From Streptomyces sp. NRRL F-2664 (GTDB lineage Bacteria > Actinomycetota > Actinomycetes > Streptomycetales > Streptomycetaceae), in NCBI RefSeq assembly GCF_000719345.1, contig NZ_JOFX01000096.1, positions 1 through 6,992 of the forward strand: a stretch of 6,992 nucleotides of DNA, given 5' to 3'. The notes below the pieces were generated by a model. It was given only the letters and a program-made list of their open reading frames with translations. It was not told the DNA's origin and did not search any database. The translations under genes were made by a program, and so were the position numbers. Of the stretch, positions 1 to 5,275 are shown piece by piece; within the stretch, counting starts at the first letter, position 1; every line of letters starts with the position of its first letter.

Positions 1-101
1 CCCGCCGCCTGACAACGGAATCCACCCCGACCTGGCGCGGTGCGTGAACCACCCTCAACACGGCAATCTGGGATGAAACAACGGGATGAAACGCCCTCTA
101 A

Positions 102-242
102 GACCGGCAAAGAGCCCGCGGCAAAACCCACACCCAGGCCCTCCTCCGGCTCGCCCGCCAACGCATCAGCGTCCTGTCCGCCATGCTCCGAGACGGCACC
201 TCCTACGAATCCCGAACCCCCACCACCACCCTCGCCGCATGA
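102..242 (+). pseudogene. C-terminal remnant of an IS110-family transposase
   Basis: Read in the frame that ends at the TGA at 240-242, this stretch gives DRQRARGKTHTQALLRLARQ and then RISVLSAMLRDGTSYES. This is the typical C-terminal tail of IS110-family (DEDD) transposases after the transposase_20 domain (family pattern: YYDRKRAEGKxHxxALxxLARRR...AMLRD). A TAA at 99-101 falls where the conserved tyrosines should be, and the 100 bases before it show no transposase in any frame. The gene is therefore broken or joined to unrelated DNA here. Only 46 residues of a protein usually near 400 aa remain. The element's 3' non-coding tail probably runs to about 304. There is no function left in this copy. 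Confidence 0.75.
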
Positions 243-555
243 CCACCCCAAACAACCCCACACCCGGCACCACGTCCTTGACGAAGGACATAGAGACACC
301 CCCGTCACCGCAGCTTCGCTGAGTCATGACGGCCCCCGGGGAGCATCACACCCCAGCGACCAGCAGCGCTAATGATCACCCAGACTTTGCACCAGCCCTG
401 CCGCAGCCCAGCACCGACCGGACGGCCCAACAGTCGAGCTGAATAGGGGACGCCTTGCCGGAGGGAAGCGGCAATGATCTCAAATGTTCGCTGAGCGGAA
501 CCGAACGTACGCCCCGATCCGCGAATTACAGCTACCACCATGAGGGAGAAAGCAC
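243..555. other. Gap between the IS110 remnant and the first secreted-protein gene
   Basis: The first 60 bases probably are the non-coding tail of the IS110 element. From about 305 to 540 I recognise no gene. The open frames on both strands here have no start with a ribosome binding site and no family-like motif. The last 70 bases must hold the promoter of the gene at 556. They contain an inverted repeat (listed separately) and a GGAACC at 497-502 that resembles a -35 box for an extracytoplasmic-function sigma factor, but I cannot assign a matching -10 box with confidence. Confidence 0.5.
484..508. promoter_or_regulatory. Inverted repeat upstream of the first secreted-protein gene, possible operator
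   Basis: ATGTTCG at 484-490 faces CGAACGT at 502-508, matching at 6 of 7 positions, with an 11-bp spacer. The repeat lies about 50 bp before the start codon at 556, where a regulator overlapping the promoter would bind. No regulator gene is nearby. The arms are short, so chance is a fair alternative. Confidence 0.3.
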
Positions 556-852
556 ATGCGAGCTGTCCGTATTGCTATCGTCGGGCTAAGTCTTGGGCTT
601 GCGGCGGTCATTTCCGCAGGAGGTGCAGCCGGGGCCACCGAAATTCACACAGGAAAAATTCCGGTCGTTCAGTCCGCGACGAATGCGGTTATTTTCGTAG
701 GTCGCGGTACAACCGAAGAGGTGGCAACGGCTGACGCAGAAGCCGCTATGGCAGCCCGGTGCCCGAATGGCGTCGAAATATTCCGCGAGCCGCAGAAGCT
801 CGGGAAGGACAACTGGATCGTCACGATCGTTGCCGACTGCCGAATGACCTGA
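556..852 (+). CDS. Small secreted protein of unknown function, 98 aa
   Basis: I do not recognise the family. The start is the ATG at 556, preceded by GAGGGAGA at 542-549, a good ribosome binding site. Residues 1-27 form a signal peptide: a short basic start (MRAVR), a hydrophobic core, and an A-G-A cleavage site before TEIH. The mature protein of about 71 aa has two cysteines (C69 and C95) that could form one disulfide outside the cell. Its pattern suggests a strand (AVIFVGRG), an alanine-rich helix (residues 54-68) and two more strands around NWIVTIVADC, so a small compact alpha/beta fold. It stands 64 bp before the next secreted-protein gene and may be cotranscribed with it. Codons such as ATT, GTT, AAA and GAA are more common than is usual in Streptomyces, suggesting transfer. 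Confidence 0.8.
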   Translation: MRAVRIAIVGLSLGLAAVISAGGAAGATEIHTGKIPVVQSATNAVIFVGRGTTEEVATADAEAAMAARCPNGVEIFREPQKLGKDNWIVTIVADCRMT

Positions 853-916
853 CAGCGCAACTGCGACGCACACGCCTGCTATTCCAAACGCCCCCAACTC
901 GGCAGAAGGAAATGAT

Positions 917-1255
917 ATGAGAAGCAAATTTCTAGTGCTGACCGCTGCGGCGGCTGCCCTGGCAGGAGGCCTTACGCTTCCCGCAGCAACCGCTGCATCC
1001 GCTGAGGACCGACTCTCTCAAGCAGCGACTATCACGCCCGCAGGAGCAACCTACTACGTCCTATACAATTCACCGGTTTTCAAGGTCCCCGCCTATCCTG
1101 CGCCAGAGGTAGGGACCGTACGTGCAAACACCTACGTTGCTGGTTTCGAGACTGCAAGAGACATTACTGGTCGCTCGTACACGCGAATCAGCTACGAATC
1201 GCCTGAGGGGGTAAAAATTGAGGGATGGGTTTGGAGCAGTTCTCTTGAGCAATAG
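917..1255 (+). CDS. Secreted SH3-like domain protein, 112 aa
   Basis: The start is the ATG at 917, with AGAAGGAAA at about 904-912 as ribosome binding site. Residues 1-29 are a signal peptide (MRSK, hydrophobic stretch, A-S-A cleavage site before EDRL). The mature part, from about residue 45, reads like a bacterial SH3 domain: VLYNSPVFKVPAYPAPEVGT, then a middle loop, YTRISYE, and a closing GWVWSSSLE, which matches the usual GWVxxxYL-type final strand. Such domains usually bind cell-wall peptides or other ligands outside the membrane; the ligand here is not evident. There is no catalytic domain attached. It follows the 98-aa secreted gene on the same strand and ends just before a terminator-like hairpin, so the pair may form one transcription unit. 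Confidence 0.82.
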   Translation: MRSKFLVLTAAAAALAGGLTLPAATAASAEDRLSQAATITPAGATYYVLYNSPVFKVPAYPAPEVGTVRANTYVAGFETARDITGRSYTRISYESPEGVKIEGWVWSSSLEQ

Positions 1256-1294
1256 CGGTCAATGGATGTCACGCGCGTGTGATGGTTAATATGT

Positions 1295-1332
1295 AAGAGG
1301 GCGGGGCCCCGAACTAAGTCCCCGCTCCTCTT
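1295..1332 (+). terminator. Probable transcription terminator after the secreted-protein pair
   Basis: AAGAGG-GCGGGG (1295-1306) pairs with CCCCGC-TCCTCTT (1320-1332), leaving one unpaired base in the stem and a 13-nt loop. The stem has 12 pairs and is GC-rich, starting 40 bp after the stop codon at 1255. A clear U-run is lacking, as is common for actinomycete terminators. Confidence 0.65.
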
Positions 1333-1419
1333 CCCGGGTCTCACGTGCGGCCTGCCGGTCCCGCGGATCACGACTTACACATCTACTTCGCTTGATTTGG
1401 CTCCAACTACGGGGCATCT

Positions 1420-1448
1420 GTGGTGACTGAAAACCAGTCAGTCACCAC
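1420..1448. promoter_or_regulatory. Perfect 11-bp inverted repeat, operator or hairpin
   Basis: GTGGTGACTGA at 1420-1430 is the exact reverse complement of TCAGTCACCAC at 1438-1448, with a 7-nt spacer. A second, overlapping dyad (ACTGAAAACCAGT) sits within it. It could be a binding site for a TetR- or MarR-type dimer, or a strong RNA hairpin. It lies about 165 bp after the SH3-like gene and 620 bp before the hydrolase, with no regulator gene in the window. Confidence 0.5.
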
Positions 1449-1727
1449 TCCGTCGATGCTTGCCACTAGAACGCGGCTCAAGCAGCTATGTACTGTGAAT
1501 TCGTGTGGGATTCGGGTAGTGCCTGCGCAGCTGTGGTGCGCAAATCCTCGCCCCGCCTGACCCTGTTACTGTTGCATCGCATCCCGGACTTGTAGCCCTC
1601 ACTGGTTGTCGGCGTGATGACCATAAGGGGAATAATCGCCGCCGATGGCCGGTCGCGCCGAGAGGCTAGCATGTATGACACCGGGAATATTTGGATGGCG
1701 CGTAAGTGGCTGCATAAATGCGTGCCA

Positions 1728-1755
1728 TCGACTACTGCCTTTCCGTTAGTATAAT
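1728..1755 (+). promoter_or_regulatory. Candidate housekeeping promoter upstream of the hydrolase
   Basis: TCGACT (1728-1733, close to TTGACA) and a full-consensus TATAAT (1750-1755) are separated by 16 bp. The only convincing gene downstream on this strand is the hydrolase at 2069, so the untranslated leader would be about 300 nt. An exact TATAAT is rare in high-GC DNA, but the region is AT-richer and chance is possible. Confidence 0.35.
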
Positions 1756-2068
1756 CAGGCTGACGGAACGCCCGTGCCAAACTTTGCCAGCCTCGGGCCA
1801 ATACTCCCAGCACAGCAACTGACGCATCCGGCCCGACAGGATGTTTCCGCAGTCGGCAGGGCGGCGGTCGGCCACTCAACGAAATGTGGGATTTACCCGT
1901 TCCCAGCACAGTGGTCGGGTCGGCTGCCAAGGCAGACATCAGGCCTACGGAGCCTTGGCTGCACGAGATCGCATTGGGGTTCATATTTCCCAGTGTGCTA
2001 CAGCTAGAACGGCAGTGGAGCGCGATTATGGGTCTACGCGCTCAAGAACCGATTGTCGAGAGGTATTC

Positions 2069-2893
2069 ATGCGAGGTAGTCGAATTTTCATGTCTCTCGG
2101 AGCGGCCGCCGCCATTGCTGCGATGACCGTTCCAGCCTGGTCGGCAGGGGCTTCCTCCTCCGGGGAGACGGATGGTAAAAAGCCTACGCTGGTCCTTGTC
2201 CACGGTGCCTTCACTGATTCGTCAAGCTGGAACCACGTAGTGCAAGAGCTTCAAGGGCGTGGCTACAGAGTGCTTGCCCCTGCCAATCCGCTGCGAGGTC
2301 TAGCGGAGGACTCTTCCTACCTATCGAGCTTCCTGAAGGGGATCGAGGGCCCGATAATCTTGGTTGGCCACTCGTATGGCGGCGAGGTCATTGGCAATGC
2401 TGCTGCAGGTGAACCGAAGGTAAAGGGACTCGTTTACGTGGCTGCCATCGCGCCGGACATTGGAGAGAGCGCGAACGACATACTCGGCGCCTTTCCGGGG
2501 AGTGTCCTTCCCGACGCGACGACCACTCTCCCGTACTCGGATCATAAGGGAGAGGTCGGGACAGATCTCTATGTTAAGCCAGAGAAGTTCCGCGAAGCCT
2601 TTGCTGGTGATCTTCCTGCAGCTCAGACCGATGTGATGGCGGCGATTCAGCGGCCTATAGAGGCATCTAGCCTGGGCGACTCCAGCACTCACGCCGCCTG
2701 GAAGGAGATACCCTCGTGGTATCTCGTTGCAAGTGAAGATAAGGCAGTTCCTCCTGATGCCCAGCGCTTCATGGCACAAAGGGCTATGTCGCAGATCACT
2801 GAGGTGAGTGCGGCACACGCGGTAGCGGTTTCGCGCCCCGATGCCGTGACACAGGTGATCCTCGATGCGATTAGGACAGTTAGGGGGTCGTAA
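2069..2893 (+). CDS. Secreted alpha/beta-fold hydrolase, 274 aa
   Basis: It is an alpha/beta hydrolase, probably an esterase-like enzyme acting outside the cytoplasm; the substrate is unknown. I see the oxyanion-hole motif HGAF (residues 45-48), the nucleophile elbow GHSYGG with Ser102, an acid at Asp224 (SEDKAVPPD) and His250 (SAAHAV). These are the three catalytic residues in the usual order and spacing. The length is that of the single-domain family whose N-terminal half reads KPTxVLVHGAFxDSSSW...LxxRGYxVxAPANPLRGL. The ATG at 2069 is chosen because GAGAGG (2058-2063) precedes it and because it begins a signal peptide (MRGSRIF, hydrophobic stretch to about residue 26). The frame stays open upstream to 1841, but that extension has no protein character. 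The gene stands alone and is intact; a terminator is not evident after it. Confidence 0.9.
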   Translation: MRGSRIFMSLGAAAAIAAMTVPAWSAGASSSGETDGKKPTLVLVHGAFTDSSSWNHVVQELQGRGYRVLAPANPLRGLAEDSSYLSSFLKGIEGPIILVGHSYGGEVIGNAAAGEPKVKGLVYVAAIAPDIGESANDILGAFPGSVLPDATTTLPYSDHKGEVGTDLYVKPEKFREAFAGDLPAAQTDVMAAIQRPIEASSLGDSSTHAAWKEIPSWYLVASEDKAVPPDAQRFMAQRAMSQITEVSAAHAVAVSRPDAVTQVILDAIRTVRGS

Positions 2894-2923
2894 CGCGTCT
2901 TGATGGGCAACTGTGAATCGTTC

Positions 2924-3765
2924 GGCTCTTCCAGATGTAGAGCGTGATCGGTGAGGTCGCAGATCTGAGCTGACGGAGGGGTCGGTGTCCGGCTCGGCTG
3001 TAAAGTCGGCGTTTTCAGCATTTTGATCTTGTAGTTCGCGGCCCTCGGCGCTTCCGTTGCGGTGGGGCGGTGACCGCGGCACCGACCGGAGCGGTCGGGC
3101 TCGAGCCCTGTCGTGAAGGAGTGCAGGAACGGCAGGCCGGCCGCGCGGGACTGAGCGATCCAGCCGGTCAGTGCGGCGGCGTTGCCGGTGGCCGGGGCGG
3201 GCAGCTCAGTGAAGGGTGCGAATCTGTGTGGCCGGTACGGTCACCTGAGGCGGGCGTCGGCGAGTTGGTCGTGCAGGGTCTGCTGCTGTGGGTCCGGTCG
3301 GTCGGGGCGGGTGGTGAGCGGCCGATGACGCGGGCGGCGTGGTCGGCCTCGCTAACGGCCGGGTTGATGGAGCGGGCCAAGGGGTTCGCGTTTCCGGTGC
3401 GACCCGTGTCCCGGATCTCTTCAAGAAGGTGAGTGGTCGGGGGACGCAGGATCCTCGTTTGCCGCCTTCCGAGGTGGTCGCGGTAGGGCTCGGCCGATAG
3501 GCGGGGGTGCGGATCAGGCGATAGGGCTCGGCGTACCGTGCGTAGCGTTTGACGGTGTCCAGGGCCAGGCCCAAGGGCGGTCCATGAACTGCACAATCGC
3601 CCCAAGGGCGGCATGGGCGAAGCCTTCCGCGCCGTCCTGGCACATCACCCGCACGCCGGGATGCTCACGCAGCCAGGCCGTCACCGTCGACGACCGCTGG
3701 TCGGGCAGCACCTCGATCCGCCCGCCGTGTCCGCATCAACGATAACCGTGGCGTCGCCGCGGCCG
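2924..3765 (-). mobile_element. Degraded ISL3-family insertion sequence
   Basis: Joining the - strand frames gives consecutive pieces of an ISL3 transposase. These are RIEVLPDQRSS and TVTAWLREHPGVRVMCQDG (about 3720-3640), LGLALDTVKRYARYAEP (about 3583-3530), THLLEEIRDTGRTGNANPL (about 3440-3385), QQQTLHDQLADA, then FAPFTELPAP...FLHSFTTGLEPDR (about 3222-3095), NGSAEG, and NYKIKMLK (about 3042-3019). The pieces lie in different frames, so the gene is broken by several frameshifts. The N-terminal zinc-finger part is missing and so is a block between the first two pieces. GGCTCTTCC at 2924-2932 resembles the terminal repeat of ISL3 elements and probably marks the element's outer end. The other end is lost: at about 3765 the sequence turns into the PqqD-like gene. 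The last coding piece (KMLK) also breaks off early. It is not mobile on its own. Confidence 0.78.
3570..3611. repeat. 11-bp direct repeat at an apparent internal deletion in the ISL3 remnant
   Basis: CCCAAGGGCGG occurs at 3570-3580 and again at 3601-3611. The two copies lie exactly where the transposase jumps from its catalytic region (GAEGFAHAA) to a region normally some tens of residues further on (LGLALDTVKRYAR). Confidence 0.7.
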
Positions 3766-3767
3766 AC

Positions 3768-4009
3768 CGCTGCTTCCCCGTCGTGGGCGAGGCCCTGGTC
3801 GGCCAGGGTTTCGGCGGCCCTACGGACGTCAGGCGGCCTGCCGGCATCGATGCCGTACCGCTCGGCGTACTGGCTGGTGAAGGAAAGCAGGAGCATCACG
3901 GCGGTCGAAGCGGTCAGCGTCAGGTAGGCCCAGCGGCCGGTCTGCTCGCTGAGGACGTGCCGCCCTCGTCGGTGAGCACGGGATGGGTGCCCTCACGCAG
4001 CCGCCACAC
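3768..4009 (-). pseudogene. PqqD/RRE-like lasso-peptide B1 protein, frameshifted
   Basis: The likely start is the GTG at 4009-4007, preceded by GGGAGGAGG (4027-4019), a strong ribosome binding site. The protein begins MWRLREGTHPVLTDEGG, changes frame by one base near 3957-3962, then continues HVLSEQTGRWAYLTLTAST, AVMLLLSF, YAERYGIDAGRPPDVRRAAE and TLADQGLAHDGEAA. This is the pattern of PqqD-like proteins: an opening basic segment, a beta hairpin (TDEGGxVLSExTGRWxYL), a small-residue helix start, then two helices. In lasso-peptide operons the stand-alone version (B1) is the recognition element that binds the precursor's leader and delivers it to the peptidase B2. The start overlaps the end of the cyclase gene by 17 nt, so the two were translationally coupled. 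The 3' end runs into the ISL3 remnant at about 3768. The length, about 80 codons, fits the family. It cannot be made as one protein unless the frameshift is a sequencing error. Confidence 0.72.
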
Positions 4010-4318
4010 GGCCGCCCACCTCCTCCCAATGCGCCTCCCGGGCGGCGGCGTGCTGCCCCAGCCACAGGTGGGCGGCCACCACCAGGTGCAGGGTGCCCTG
4101 CTGGCCGACCGCGGCCCGAGCGAGCGTCGGTTCCCGGCTGCTCGGTGACCAGCCCGGGCGCGGTTAGTAGCGACGACGGCCCCAGCGGAGCTCTCAGGAC
4201 GAGGGCATTGTCGAGCGGGCCCGTGTAGGCGAGGGCGTTGAAGCCGCCCTTGATCGTACGGGCCAGCACGGAGCCGGGCAGCACCCGGCTGCAGGTGGAC
4301 ACCGAGCCCAGCAGCGGC

Positions 4319-4321
4319 TTA
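4319..4321. repeat. Target-site duplication TTA, left copy
   Basis: TTA directly adjoins the left inverted repeat of the IS5 element. Read on the - strand it is TAA and serves as the transposase stop codon. It also carries the last base of the tyrosine codon and the first two bases of the lysine codon of the cyclase's YKPLL. Confidence 0.85.
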
Positions 4322-5191
4322 GAGCGTCCGCCAGTAGGTCATCGGAGGCGGGGTGTGCGGGGTCGGGTGTCCCAGCGGTAGTGCGTGCGTCCAGGCCCGG
4401 CGGATCAGGTGGCGGACGGTGACGAATATGCAGGCCAGGGCGATGTAGAACTCGACCGCTGTCTTGCGTCGTTCGGTGCAGCGGCGGAGTTTGCCGAAGT
4501 TGTTGAGCCAGGAGTTCGTGCGCTCGACGACCCAGCGGCCGCCGGCCTGGATCGAGACCTTCTCTCCACGCGGGGTGATCCGTGCGGCGATGCCGCGTGC
4601 GGCCAGGTCATCGCGGACGGGCCGGTAGTCGTAGCCGGCGTCCAGACCCGGCCGCGGGTGTTGCGGCAGGGGCCCCGAAGCGTCCCCGAGCCTGCTGTAG
4701 GCGTCCAGCGCGGCCGGCAGCAGAGTGTGGTCCCGGGTGTTCGCGGACGCCGGTTCGGTGACCAGGGGTATGTCCTGGGCTTGGGTTAACTGCGAGCGCT
4801 TGAGGCCCTGTTTGCCGCGGTCGACCGGGCTTCTTCCGGCGCCCCCGGGAGCTTGGGTGGTGCATCCGTCGGCGACGAGGTGGTCCAGGTCAAGGCCGAT
4901 CATGCGGTCGTAGGCGGACAGGACCAGCAGCCGCAGGTCCTCCATGACTCCGAGCTTGATCCATTCGTCCCGGCGACGCCGCAGCGCCGTGGCAGAGCAG
5001 TGCTCGTCGGCCGCGCGTTCGTATCCGCAGCCGAAGACGAGGACCTGGACCAGGCGGTCGAAGACGACCTCGTCCGCTATCCGCGGGTTGTGACAGCCGA
5101 GCGGATGCCGGTCCTCACGCTCGGGCAGCAGCGTCAGGAACTGGTCGCGGACGGGCTTGAGCAGGCATGATGGGACAGCAGGCACGGACAC
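4319..5191 (-). CDS. IS5-family transposase, intact, 290 aa
   Basis: It is a DDE transposase that moves the surrounding IS5 element. The acidic triad is visible: Asp108 in LVADGCTTQAPGG, Asp184 in LDAGYDY and Glu223 in WVVERTNSWLNNFGKLRRCTE, the Y-(2)-R-(3)-E-like signature region of the IS5 family. The segment SPVDRGKQGLKRSQ (residues 121-134) is also typical. The N-terminal part (residues 15-90) is the helical DNA-binding region. The length is usual and no frameshift is seen, so it may be active. The GTG at 5191 is the likely start; GTG at 5185 is the alternative, and the ribosome binding site is weak. The last residues, MTYWRTL, run to the very tip of the element, and the TAA stop is the target duplication. 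An inverted repeat around the start may limit translation. It is oriented like the ruined cyclase gene. Confidence 0.9.
   Translation of the reverse strand: MSVPAVPSCLLKPVRDQFLTLLPEREDRHPLGCHNPRIADEVVFDRLVQVLVFGCGYERAADEHCSATALRRRRDEWIKLGVMEDLRLLVLSAYDRMIGLDLDHLVADGCTTQAPGGAGRSPVDRGKQGLKRSQLTQAQDIPLVTEPASANTRDHTLLPAALDAYSRLGDASGPLPQHPRPGLDAGYDYRPVRDDLAARGIAARITPRGEKVSIQAGGRWVVERTNSWLNNFGKLRRCTERRKTAVEFYIALACIFVTVRHLIRRAWTHALPLGHPTPHTPPPMTYWRTL
4322..4338 (+). repeat. IS5 terminal inverted repeat, left
   Basis: GAGCGTCCGCCAGTAGG, matching the right repeat at 16 of 17 positions. It also codes the final residues of the transposase. Confidence 0.88.
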
Positions 5192-5242
5192 CTCGAGTGA
5201 TCATGAAGCGCGAAGAACTCCATGATCGGGGACCGTGCCTGC
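5178..5242 (-). promoter_or_regulatory. Nested inverted repeat covering the IS5 transposase start
   Basis: The outer arms GCAGGCACGG (5178-5187) and CCGTGCCTGC (5233-5242) are perfect complements. The inner arms GATCATG (5199-5205) and CATGATC (5221-5227) are too. On the - strand transcript, the outer stem's 3' arm covers codons 2-5, and the GTG start at 5191-5189 lies just inside the stem. Other insertion sequences such as IS10 and IS50 use similar fold-back structures to block translation of transcripts that read in from outside; that role here is inferred. Confidence 0.6.
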
Positions 5243-5255
5243 ACCACTTCACCCG

Positions 5256-5272
5256 CCTACCGGCGGACGCTC
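5256..5272 (-). repeat. IS5 terminal inverted repeat, right
   Basis: Reverse complement reads GAGCGTCCGCCGGTAGG, differing from the left repeat at one position. Confidence 0.88.
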
Positions 5273-5275
5273 TTA
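5273..5275. repeat. Target-site duplication TTA, right copy
   Basis: TTA directly follows the right inverted repeat and matches the left copy at 4319-4321. Before it, the - strand reads GGC ACC TA, the start of the split tyrosine codon of the cyclase. Confidence 0.85.

Larger units (their letters stand above)
1256..2068. other. 813-bp gap without a supported gene
   Basis: It holds the terminator hairpin (1295-1332) and a perfect inverted repeat (1420-1448), both listed separately. A TCGACT (1728-1733) 16 bp before a TATAAT (1750-1755) resembles a housekeeping sigma-factor promoter pointing to the hydrolase. It would give a leader of about 300 nt. A 27-codon frame, 1671-1754 (+), begins MYDTGNIWMARKWLHKCVPS after an AGAGG; its end overlaps the TATAAT and I cannot support it as a gene. 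A 168-codon frame on the - strand (1478-1984) has mixed third positions, two TTA codons, a poorly placed ribosome binding site and no recognisable motif. Base composition is lower in GC than the IS-filled right side. Confidence 0.5.
4322..5272 (-). mobile_element. Complete IS5-family insertion sequence, 951 bp
   Basis: The ends are inverted: GAGCGTCCGCCAGTAGG at 4322-4338, and the reverse complement from 5272 down to 5256 reads GAGCGTCCGCCGGTAGG, one mismatch in 17. Ends beginning with GAG are usual for the IS5 family. TTA flanks both sides (4319-4321 and 5273-5275), fitting the TNA duplication known for the IS1031-type subgroup. The element carries one gene, the transposase. Removing it with one TTA joins the cyclase codons exactly. 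The intact state inside a badly decayed gene marks it as the younger insertion. Confidence 0.9.

Noticed and set aside
305..541. 78-codon open frame on the - strand
   Set aside because: No ribosome binding site or recognised family; it might be part of an old IS end but the sequence does not allow a call.
1478..1984. 168-codon open frame on the - strand
   Set aside because: No motif I recognise, mixed third positions, no properly spaced ribosome binding site. It could still be a gene, but I cannot support it.
1841..2068. N-terminal extension of the hydrolase to an upstream start at 1841
   Set aside because: The 76 extra residues have no protein character and would put the signal peptide in the middle; the ATG at 2069 has a ribosome binding site and begins the signal peptide.
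2321..3082. 253-codon open frame on the - strand
   Set aside because: Most of it lies antisense to the intact hydrolase; only its first few dozen codons touch the ISL3 remnant.
3070..3432. 120-codon open frame on the + strand
   Set aside because: It is the opposite-strand shadow of the ISL3 transposase remnant.
3829..4302. 157-codon open frame on the - strand as a separate gene
   Set aside because: Its first part is the cyclase C-terminus; after a frameshift near 4148 the rest is out of frame with both the cyclase and the PqqD-like gene.
4385..5170. Several + strand open frames inside the IS5 element
   Set aside because: They are antisense shadows of the transposase, made open by its GC-rich third positions.
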